Origin: Falciphora oryzae
Lineage: Eukaryota; Ascomycota; Sordariomycetes; Magnaporthales; Magnaporthaceae
NCBI GenBank assembly: GCA_000733355.1
Contig: JNVV01000010.1
Coordinates: 786,324 to 850,323, forward strand
Direction: 5' to 3'
Length of the DNA: 64,000 bases
The translations under genes and the position numbers were made by a program. Under the pieces are notes generated by a model, which saw nothing but the letters and a program-made list of their open reading frames with translations, ran no database searches and was not told the origin of the DNA. Of the stretch, positions 45,300 through 55,901 are shown piece after piece; position 1 is the stretch's first letter; every line of letters begins with the position of its first letter.

Positions 45300-48200
45300 C
45301 TTGGCGTTGACGAAGAGAGATGTGAGATGGGGTTTGGAATGATGATGATGGGAGACAAAAGAAGTAGATGCAGTCTCGAGTAATAAAGAAATGCGAGCTG
45401 GTGAGCTGCTTGTGATGTTGGTTTGGGCCTTGGAAGGGAACTATTTTGAAGAAAAAACCGTGCGCAAGGTGCCTTTTTTTATGAAGATGCTCTCGGGCGT
45501 TGATGGTCGCGCTGCGAAGCCCTTTGGAACAATGGCGGAAGAACTGAAAGAAGTAGAAGCAGAAGAATGGAAACGTTATCAAAGGAGGGTGGCGGCGCGC
45601 TCGCAGAAGAAAGAGAGACTTGTTCGTCGGTTGTCTAGAACACGTTCTTTGTTGTTGACTTTTTGGACTTGGGGCCGCCTCGAGGGGTGAGGATCCGAAG
45701 AACGCAGAGAAAGAGATGGAGGAGGGGCGAGGGGGATGGAGAAAAAAATATTATGTAGAGGGGCGAGCTGGCGGGCGTGCGTCGGCGAGGGAAGGTGCGA
45801 TCACGCGCGGCGTGGAAGGCGGTCAGTCCTGCTGAATGGGGCCGAACAAAGAAATGAATAGGGAACCATCGAGTCACTCTGCTTCCCGTCACCCGTGGCT
45901 CACAAAGACATTGTGGTCGTCGAAGCGGCCCAACAATGAAACCCCACTATCCTTCTGGCCCCCTCTTCGTTGTTTCTGCTCCCGACCCTTTCCTTCGTCT
46001 GTCCTCCGGTGGTTGATGTCCAGGAGAGCAGCAGAGGTGTCACCGTGATTCGAAAGTACGAGTCGCCAGATGAGTGGGCGTTGGTGATATTAATCAGACG
46101 TACGGCCTGGCCTGGTTGCTGTTGACGGTGCTTGACCCGGCAAGGCGTGGTGATTAGGTATGGATGTATGCCAGGTGTGACGGTGAGGTGAGTCGAGGGT
46201 GACAGCGAGGTGAGAGGCACGACGACGATGAGGAGGAGGAGGGGGTCCAGGGTCTATGTAAGTCGTGGGGCCGGGCCTCAGCAATAAACAAAAACGGGTC
46301 CGCAGCGCAGGCCGTGGTTCGGGAAACAAATTCGCAGCAGGGGTAGCAAAAAAATGGGATGGAAAAGATGGGCCAAAATCACTCGATGCCGGCAAGACGC
46401 ATTCACTGGGCCTCGAGGCATGCTCGCGGAGACATGGCGCAAGACAGGGGCCGTGAACCCGCACGCGAGGAAGGGGGCCCATATCGGAAGGCCCTCGAGC
46501 TTTGTCGTCTGTAACGAAACGCAGGCCGAGGTACCCGCCCCATCCAACAGCTCTGCACCCTGTCGTCCACGGTCCGGACAGGGGTTGGGTGCGCCGCCAG
46601 ATATGCGAGGGTGTGTTGCCAAAGCTTGGCTTGCGCATCATGGCGATCACAGATTTTCCCATCCGGCGGGCGTAGGGCAAGCCCATGGGCAAGGGCACGA
46701 ATCAAGGGGCGGGCAGCACCTGCGGGCCTGTAACCGTTGTGTCGCGTGTGGGAGCCAGTCAAAGCAGCGGCGACGAGATTGCGGCCGGGTAAATGGTCGC
46801 ACACCGGCGCGCCTGCTCACAGTCTGTGGCAGGGCAGGGCGGGCCGCGTTGCACACGCATGCATTCACTCGTATGGAGACGGAGACGTGGTGAGGAAGCG
46901 AGGGTAGCAGGGAGCAGCACGCAGGGCCAACGACTACAGCCGGGCTAGGCCGTGGCGGTCGGAAGCTGTTCCGCCTTGATGGGAACCAATCCAGCGGAGA
47001 TGCCACGGAAGGATGCGTGGTGGCTTTGCCTGGCTGGCGTGTTCTATGGGCAAGCAACGGTGGCCAGCGATGGCCAGCTCGTCATGGACATGCAGCGGGG
47101 TGGTGGTGGCTAGTGCGCGGCAGTAGGCGCCGGCGTCGACGAGGTGGACTCGTTCGTATTCTATTCTCAACGCTGCACGCGGTGGACGACGAGGTCTGGA
47201 CGAGCACCACCCGAGAGAACTTGAGAGGACGTCGGCCCAGATGGATGATGGGTGGGGAGCTTCGTTGAGCCCCATGCGGGCGCCGGCTGCAGGGGTCCCG
47301 ATGCGAATCGATCGCCGGCTTTTGAACGCACTTGTCACTCACCCAGCGAAAACGCAGCGCTGCGGTACGCCACAGCAGGCGCCCGCCCGCCGACGGACCC
47401 CCCGGCCATCTTGACATCTGGAACACCAGGGCGCTGCAGGGGCACTCGGACGATTTGAGATGCAGGCAGGCAGGGGACACGCCCCGCAGACTGGGGCAGG
47501 CCATTCCCGCAGCGTCGACTTGCCTCGTCCAGTCGCCCCAGGGCGGGCCTGTGCGCTAGCCGTCCGTTGCAGCAGCTAGTGCCGAGCCGCAAACTAGTGG
47601 CTGGCGTGCGTCCTTGACAAGCACCACATCCCAGGACGACGAAGCTCTCGAGTCGGCTGGAACACGCGCGCCCGTCGGCGGCTAAAAATGTCAAGCGCTG
47701 GCGGCCACGCTGGAGCACGGACATTTTGATTGCAAGCGGGCGTCTGGCTTCTTTTTTTTGGCCCCTTGCTGCGCGAAAAAAAGAATCAAATCATCTCGCA
47801 TACATGATATAATCTCCGTATGCGCCGAGGAAACAGTCGACCGTCCGGGAGACCCAAGGCAAGCGGAAATGTCGGGCGTCGTCGTTTCCGTCTTGCATGC
47901 GGCGCAGGTAGTCCGCACATACCTTAGCTTACAGAGTAAGAGTAGCCTCCTGAGGTTGACAGCGGCGGTTCCATCAGCAAAAAACGACTGCTGATGGAGC
48001 TGGGATCATGACAGAGCGGGATTCTTTGTTCGCCGCCGGCGTCAAAACGTGAATGTTTCAACTTTAATCGTGCTGGTCAAGGCCCACTCGTCCACTGAGC
48101 GTCCCCGCCGTCGCAACTGGATTTTTTTGGGACGAAAAACATACGCGCGATTACGAGATGGGCTTCTGCAAGATGAGATGGATGCACGTCGGGTCGAGCG

Positions 48201-50200
48201 GGCTGCAGGTCGGTCTTTTTGTTCCAAACCTTGACGTTCGCGCACGCATGGGATGGCCCTGGCTGCTTGCTGTTGCAGGCTGCAGCCACTGGAGGCCCGC
48301 ATGATTTTCTCCGGCCACTCGTCCCGTCAAGCTGCACGCGGCTGCTTTGCTGCCCTCTGATCCCGCGCCCTCGGGACTGGACTCTGTATGGAATTGGCAG
48401 AACACCCTGTGTGCCATCACCGAACGCCCTCCATGCCCATCTTCTTGTCCCTGTTTCATTGCACCATCACAACCCTTCGCTCTTGCCGCCAGTTGATTGC
48501 AGGGCGTCCATGGGGTTTTGGTCCCGCACAAGTCAAGGGCATCGGGAATCCACTTGACTGTTTCCAATGCGAATTGACGGCGGCGGCAAAAGAATGCAGA
48601 AAAAAAAAGAGAAGGGAATGGGAAAGGGGGTGGGGAACTTCCATTGATCAGACATCGCGGACCATCAAAGTGGCAACCTTGTGCTCCATTTCTTCCCTGG
48701 CCGCCGCAGGGGATGCCCTCGCCGGAATTCTCGGTCGCCTCCGACGACAGAGTGCTGCCTTATGTATATGCTACGCTGCGCAACGTCGTGCCTGATCGGC
48801 CTTGTAATCCGCTGTGATCGCATTCATCCGGTGTTTGATCCTCTCCCCGCGGCTGGCAACCTTCCCGCTCTCTCTTCCCTCTTTTTTTTTTTTTTTTCTT
48901 TTTCTTCTCTTCTCTTCTCTTCTTCTATCTTTCCGCGTGCAAAGCAAAGGTGGCAATAGACAGCGGCGCGTAACTGGATGGTCCCCTTTTAACCCCTTCC
49001 CGCTTGCCCAACGTTCCTTGACTGCAAATGTTTCAAAGACCCGGCCGAGCGCCCCGCAATACGCGAACCCGGCAATGCTTGCCACGCCGTTGAAAAAGAG
49101 CCAGTGGCCCGTCCGCAGGTAGCACTCCCCCAGATCGCTCTCTCGCCCCGAGAGGGAAAATCCGCCGATCTCGCTTTGCCTGCCCTGTCCTCGTCTCCCC
49201 AAAAGGACCGACCAAGGGATGGGTGGATGGGTAGGGCGGCAAGGCCAGGAAATGCCAGGGCCCTCCTGGCGTCGCCGTGAAACCGCAAAACCTCCACTTC
49301 TCCACCTTACTCGACGGTCTTATATCTGGAACCTCGGACGGCTTCTTTGTGCTTTTATTTGCCCGTGTCTGCCGCCCTTCCCAGTGCTCCCTGTCGCAGA
49401 GGAGGGCGTTTAGACTATTTGTCAAGGCGAAGCGCCGGCGCCTGTCCTCGTCGCCAGTGCCGAGAACCCCGAGATTCATAATAACCAACCCAGGCCCAGG
49501 AGAGGCTGGTCTGGCCGTGGGTGTTGGATGGAGAAGACAAGGGCAGGTTCCTAATAAGATGCTTCGACTCGGTCTTGTGGTCCTCCCTTCTTTTTGGCCT
49601 GGTCTACGAACTTCTTCTTCGTCCCATATCATTGCCCAAAAGAGTCATTGGGCGCTTCCATGCCAAGGCCACAGGCACGGGCGTGAGTTTAATCTGAATG
49701 CCGGCACAAGGAAAATGCACGGGACTGTCATGTTCCACGACGTCCACGAGTCGGTTGTTGTCTTGACCAACAGATTACACCTACCATTATCCTACCAGCT
49801 ACGCGCTGACACCGATTGTAGTTCAGCTTACTTTTCTTATCCTCCGTGATCTCATGCCAAATAAAATCCCAGTTCAAGGGTGAAGAAAGAAAAAGAGTCT
49901 GAATCCCCCGAGCCCTGAACAGCCAAGCAAATCCCGGCCAGTCCCTGGTCCTCGGAACGTCTAACCGGTGTCTTGCGACTTCCGTGTTGTGTTTTGTGTT
50001 TGCCTTGGATTGGGACAAGGAGAAAATGCCTCAAGGAAATTCGAACCAAGCCAAAAGAGATGAAAAAAAAAACCAAGCAAAGTCACTCTCTCGCCCAACT
50101 CCTGTCCCGTTTACTCCCACCAATCAGGATCATGAGATTCGTGTCCAGCCATATCGAAAGAAAGGGAAAAAAAAAAAACGAAAAAAAGGCAAAAAAAGCC
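45300..50200. other. 4.9-kb gene-free stretch upstream of the DUF7492 gene
   Basis: No recognisable gene on either strand. It lies between the start of the DUF7492 gene and the stop of the TEA factor gene, both on the minus strand, so it contains the DUF7492 promoter and the TEA 3' region. A T/TC-rich run is at about 48881-48935, and A-rich tracts lie near 50167-50190 just beyond the TEA stop codon. Small ORFs here have no recognised motif. Confidence 0.5.
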
Positions 50201-53200
50201 CTACTTCTCGTATTCATTTTTGAGCCAGACAGGGGGATCCTCCTCATGCTCCCCAACGTACTTGGCGTCCGCCACGTTGGTGTAGCCCTCGAGCCGCGCA
50301 TAGCTCAGGCGCGAGCCCGGAACGTTGTAGATGCTCTGGGCGGCGTCGCCATCGTCGTCCTGGCGGGCGCGCTTGAGCGACCTGGAGGTTCTGTTGCCGC
50401 CGACGCCCCGGCCGCCGCCGTCGTCCCCGAGCCCGTCGCCCCTGTGCGACGACGCCGGGGTGGGGCACGGCGACGAGGCCAGGGAGGATGCCGTGCTCAC
50501 GCCCTGCGTCGTCCACACCGCGTGCTGCTGCTGGAGCTGTGCCGTGGGGGCGGCGGCCGTCATGTCGAGGCCCACGGACGACGCGGGCGTTGACACCGCC
50601 GTCGGGACGCCCCAGACTCCCGACGAGCCCTGGTGGTGGCTGTGGCTGTGGTGGTGTCGCTGCTGCTGCTGCTGCTGCGCCGAGTGGTGGTGGGGTTGGT
50701 GATGCGCGTCCCAGGGCGCGGGGTGTGAGCCCACGACGCCACCGGCGGCGGCCCCAAAGACGCCGCTGCCGCCGTGGACCGACCACTGGCTGCTCGCGCT
50801 GGCGGCGTCCAGGTCCGCCGTCATGCCGTGCGCCTCCCAGGTGTCGGGGGTGACGACGTCGTAGCTGCTGAGCGAGGACGAGAGGAACGGGTCGACGACC
50901 GAGTCGACGCTCTCGACCACCGAGGTGGTGGAGAGGAAGCTGAGGCTGGGCGCCATGCTGGAGCTCGTCGGCTGCGCCAGGGACGACGACGGTATCAGCG
51001 CCACGGGGGCCATGTTCCCGCCGCCGCCGTGCCCGTAGGACGAGGGGACCGTGGCGGTTGGGGGCGGCGTCACGAGCCCGCAGCCGCCGTTCATGTCTCC
51101 CAGGACAGGACCGTAGTAGGATGGGACTGTGTGGCGGGACGGCCGATGGTGTTGGGCCCGTTGTTGCTGGTGGTGATAGCTGTGGTGCGCGTAAGCAGGA
51201 CTATGCTGCTGCTGTTGCTGGCTTGTCATAGCCAGGCCCGCCGAGGCGTCTCCGCCGGACCAGGCGGTGGCCGCGGCGAAGTTCTCGCCCATGGACGCGC
51301 TCATGTGCTGCTGGAAGCCCGGATCCGGGGACATGACCTGGCTGCGATGCACACCCGACGCCCCCGCCGCACCCAGGCCGTGCACCGGCGTCAGCCCGCC
51401 GTTCTCAGCCGCCGCCGCGGCCGTAGTAGCAGCAGCGCGGGCTGCGGCCTGCTCGCCGGTGATGATGGCGCGCGACCGGTGCTCGGCCGAGTACGGGTCG
51501 ATGGGGGTGAGGAAGCGCCACGACGTGGCGCCGTCCTGTTTGGTGATGACGAGCTTGTCCGACTCCTCCTTGACCTGGTACGCCGTCGCAAACGTCCACA
51601 GGATCACGCCGCGGCGCACCCAGGGGCCCGGCTGGCCGCCCGCCGTCCCGTGCCGCGGCTGCTCCTGCGACCAGAGCTCCTGCATCATGGCAACCCGCTT
51701 GGCGAGCGCGATCTGCGTCGGCGTGCTCTTCTCGGGCCCGTCGGGCATGTACTTGCGGAACTTGTTCTCGGTGGTGCTGTCGTCCTCGTCCACGGCCGCG
51801 TCATCGTCGCCACCGCAGTCTTCGGTCCGCTTGCCGCCGCTTGATTGCCGGCTGTTGCCGCCGCCGCCACCGCCGCCGGAGCGCTTGCTCTTCTTCTTTT
51901 TCTTCTTCATGTCGCTCTCCTTCTCCTGCTTCAGCCACTCGGAGCTGCCGCAGACCACGCCCTTGTCGCCGTCGTCGACGAGCCCCGTGAAGGCGTGGGC
52001 TGGGTACCTGGACAGCTCCTTGAGCATGATCGCCAGCTCGTGGGCGGGCGGGTTGACGTCGATCTCGGGCCGCTGGCGGCTGCGCACGCAGTCGCAGGCG
52101 CCCGTGCCGGCGAGCTTGCAGTTGACGACGTGGCCCGACGGGTTGCAGACCTCGGTGAAGGCCTTGTCCGAGGTCGGGTCGTCCTCGGCGCCGGCGACGC
52201 CGTCCTGGCAGAGCTCTGGCGGGCGCGACAGCAGCGTCCGCACCTTCCAGTCGTGGTTGTGCAGCCCGGGCTGCTGGATGGTGACCTCGACCCACGAGTT
52301 GAGCTCGGAGCCCGCGGGCAGCTCGCCGCCGTGCACATCGAGCACGACGTGGCAGTGGAAGATGTCGTTGACGTTCTCGCGCAGCGCCCGGTCCAGCGGC
52401 TCGTGCAGCTGCGGGAAGTCGTAGGCCCAGTCCCTCTTCATGGCGTGGGCCGAGCCGCCGGGCTCTTGCTTGATGGCCTGCGTGTACTCGTGCAGCAGAG
52501 GGCCCGTGATGCCGGTGGCGGCGCGCGGCCACTCGTCGCGCCGCAGGTTCTTGTGCAGGTGCGGGAACTGGGCCTGGTCCAGACGCTCGCCCGTCGCGGC
52601 GTTGTATGCGTAGCCCCCGCCGCGCGCCTCGTCGGGCACGTAGCGGACAGTCCGAGCAGACACGCAGATCCAGCATTGGCTCGGCCGGAGGTGGACGCGC
52701 TGGTCCGCTGCCAGCACCCAAGCCCAGTAGGCGTAGCTGGCCCGCTCCTCGGGCATGCGCTTTTCGCGGAGCGCCAGCAGGACCGGGTCCGCCTTGAGAT
52801 TCTCCGACTGGATGCCTTCGGGCTCGTCGCCATCTCGAATCTTCTCCTGTGTCGGAAATAGAACGTATACTGCATCAGGGATGGGAGATGGTCAGCCAGG
52901 GGATCGGGGGTCAAGAGTTGGTCGCTGGGCAATGAGATTGTGAATGGAAATGCCCCATGCACGGAGACACCGAATGGTGCACTCGAGATCCATGTTCTTC
53001 ACGTCATCGGGCGTGGGAATTTCTCTTCCGGGGGCTGAAGATGGCCATCCATCGTGTTCTATCCCTTGGAGAAGTGTATGCGCGCATCCATCCCTCGCAG
53101 TTCGGAGTGGCCCACCCCCTGTCCACCAACGTAGGGGTGTGCAGAGGCGGAGAGGGCGAGGCTCTGATAGGGCAGCAGCTGGCTGCTGCAGGGGCCGAGG

Positions 53201-54611
53201 GTCTGCTGACCAGCGCCAAGACGACGGACGCTGCCCTGCAGCAGGGCCGTTGAGTCTTATCTCCACGCCAAACAGGCCCTTGCGTCTCCAGCGGTCGCGC
53301 CGACTGCCAGGATGGCGACAGCCCGCCGCCGGATTAGGCATGTCGCAGCTGCGAAAGCAAGCCTGCACCAACATGCAGCCGGCGCTGCCAGCCAGGATGA
53401 CAAGAGACATCAAGAAAGGAAAAGTGGCCGGACTCACGTGAGGGATGGGCCTTGAAGAAGCCCTTGATGACCTGCAGGTGGCTCGACACCATCTTTCGCG
53501 GAGAGTACTGCGGATGGTGCTTCACCTTGGGCTTGGGCTTGCCGTTCTTGTCGCGGTACAGGTTACCGTTCTCGTCCTTGTCCTCCTTCCACTCTCTCAG
53601 GGGCTCGGGGGTACCCGGCGGCAGGTGCTGCAGGAAGCAGCAGATCCACAAGTACTCGCTGATGAGCATGTTGCGTCCGTACTGCTCCGTGCTGCCGCCA
53701 CCGCCGCCATCTTGTTGACTTGACATCTGGTACTTTCTCCGCCCAATGGGAGCGATGATCAGGAGAGCTGAAACCAGCGCCCAACGGCCTCGTTAGACTT
53801 TGTGCTTTCGATCAGGCCAGAGCAGATGGTTATAATGGGTCGGGGCACAGGGAAGGCAGGCGATGGGAGAATGACAAAAGAGAAACCAACCATCGATAAA
53901 TGCGAGCTCACGCTCAATGGGCCACTTCTGGCCCATCCTATCGTCTGGGCCCTTCTCCGACTGCTTCCTCCGGTACTCGAGGAACTGGGGCCACTCGTAG
54001 ATAGGGTTTATCTCAACATCGAGACTAGTCGAGATGGCATCGTGTAGCGAAGCCTGCTGCTTGTCCCTGCCGGCGGCATTCTGCTGGTGGCGGAGGGGCT
54101 GTGGTCGGTGCAGTTGGAGGGTCTGTGTGCTGCGCCGCGTCAAGAAGCTCCTCACTGCCGACGGCACGGGGGAAGGCCCGAGGGAGTTTGTGTGCGAAAC
54201 CAGCGATTCCGGCATGGGTCCCCACGCTGGCGGCGATGCGGTAGTGCCGTTGAAGCAAAGGGTTGTCAGGTCATGGCCGACGAGAGATGCCTCTGGTCTC
54301 GCGTGGTGGTGGTTCTGCTGTTGGGCGTTACCTGACGTGTCCCCGAGAGGCGGCCGTTCGCCATCTGGCATCCTGCCGACATGGTCAAACGGATCTGGCG
54401 TGGGCGTCTGCGATACAAGCTGGTGTTGCGGCTGGTGCGCGATGACGCCTTTTGCTGGCGTGTCAACCAGGGATATGTGTCGCTTGTTGGTGCTCGCACC
54501 GAGCGGCTGGCTGACGAGCACCCTGCCGTTGACATCATACAGATCTGGGGTGGAGGACGAAAATCTCTGCTGCTCCTCCTGCTGTTGCTGGGAAGACCGG
54601 GCGTGGTCCAT
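50201..54611 (-). CDS. TEA/ATTS-domain transcription factor (AbaA/Tec1 class) with expanded DNA-binding domain
   Basis: TEA factors bind CATTCY-type sites; fungal members control conidiation and filamentous or invasive growth. Three exons, 54611-53891, 53767-53438 and 52869-50201, encode 1239 aa. The TEA domain is split by intron 1: WPIERELAFID, then ALLIIAPIGRRKYQM, GRNMLISEYLWI and PRKMVSSHLQVIKGFF (about residues 229-345). About 50 residues separate helix 2 from the RKMVSSH recognition helix, against roughly 10 in AbaA. Intron 2 (569 bases) joins KAHPS to LYVLFPTQEKIRDG, restoring the usual post-TEA segment. A folded region follows (VLAADQRVHLRPSQCWICVS, DIFHCHVVLDV), then a Lys-rich patch and a long Gln/Ser/His/Ala-rich tail. 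The first ATG giving MDHARSSQQQQ was chosen; an in-frame ATG at 54821 would add a non-conserved leader. It could be a second, non-AbaA TEA paralogue. Confidence 0.87.
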
Positions 54612-55901
54612 GGCGGGCAACAGGCCGAGAGCAGGCAAAAACGCAAGATGGGCGTGCTTTCTGCCTGCTTGACTCAAAAAGCCTCTCCGTTGGCGGGATG
54701 AAAGAATGCAGACGAATGCCGAAGTAAACGCAGGAAAACAATGGGTGCGAGGGCAAGACAGAGTAGCGAGACGAGAGAGGATGAGAGATAGGTGAGAGAG
54801 GAATTCCGGCGGAGGCGGCACATTTGTAAGGTGGGTTCATCGGCATGGAGGCAAAGATGGGTACGTGAGGGATACCATTTGATATACGAGGCTAATTCTG
54901 CTGGGGGAGCCGCATGCTCGAGCGCCTACTTGCCGGCGGGGACGCGGCGAGAGGAGATGGAGGGCAGGGACAGGCAGAACGGCAGACGGACCATGATCGA
55001 CCGATCAGGGAACTCGATTCTACAATATCAGACTGCAAAGGGGTGGGTGTGTGTGGGTGCCAGACACTAGAATGGACTAGACTGGACTTGTCAAGGAGCC
55101 TGTGGACACCACCATGGGCACCCGTCTGTCTGTATGCGGGTTTACCACTCCCTCTGCAGACCCTTCTTCCAAGAGACTCCCCCGGGCCGGAGTCGGCGCA
55201 GGGAATGCAGGTACCGTACAGCTTGAAGACATCCGTCGTCCCCTCGCCCCTCTTCACCCACCCACATGGTGCGTGCCCCCCTGTCCCTATCGCTGCAAGC
55301 GGCAAGCAAGGGAGGAGGGAGAGCTGTTCGTCAGCAGGCCAGAAGCCGCACACCCACACATGCGCTTCCTAAAGCAGCATGGTGGCCATGGCCGTCACCC
55401 GGCCGCCCAGTTCTGGGGGAATGCAACAAAATTAGGAATACCAGACATCATGAATGTCGCAGACGGGAAGGGGCGACGACAAGGGGTTTGCGCGCTCTCC
55501 AAGCACGTCCAAGTTGCCCTTTTACACCATTTTATGTGGGTACTGTGGGCTGTTGATTGGTCAGGGAGAGACACGCACAAAGAAACCAGAAGGGTGGGAT
55601 GCAGGGAAGAGAGCAAGGGCAAGCGGGTGTGGAGGTGCCCATCAGCACGGACAAGCCGACGTCGCTAGCTCCCAGGTATGGCTGGGGGCGGGAGGGACAA
55701 CAAGCGGCGACGCCCTGTCTTCAGCAGTGCAGGCATTAAGACGAAACCATAGAAGACAATATAGGAGGGCAATAACGGTCAACGCCGTTCTTTGATTTAG
55801 GGGAGCGTGCAGAGCGCGCCCTGCTTGGTGTGGGTATTCAAAGACAGGGCCCCAGTCAGGCCAACTAGCTGTGGCTTGTTCATCAAACCGCATGCCTTTG
55901 C
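54612..55901. other. Intergenic region, TEA factor promoter / MRD1 3' end
   Basis: About 1.3 kb between two genes on the minus strand. It holds the 5' flank of the TEA factor and the 3' region of MRD1. No recognisable gene is present. Confidence 0.5.

Noticed and set aside
50030..50050. Possible tRNA T-loop (ggttcgaa on the minus strand)
   Set aside because: No A box, acceptor stem or cloverleaf can be formed around it. No other tRNA B-box in the window passed the same check.
50774..52861. Several plus-strand ORFs of 330-385 codons opposite the TEA factor
   Set aside because: These are antisense frames of GC-rich coding DNA, with no recognisable domains and strongly skewed composition.
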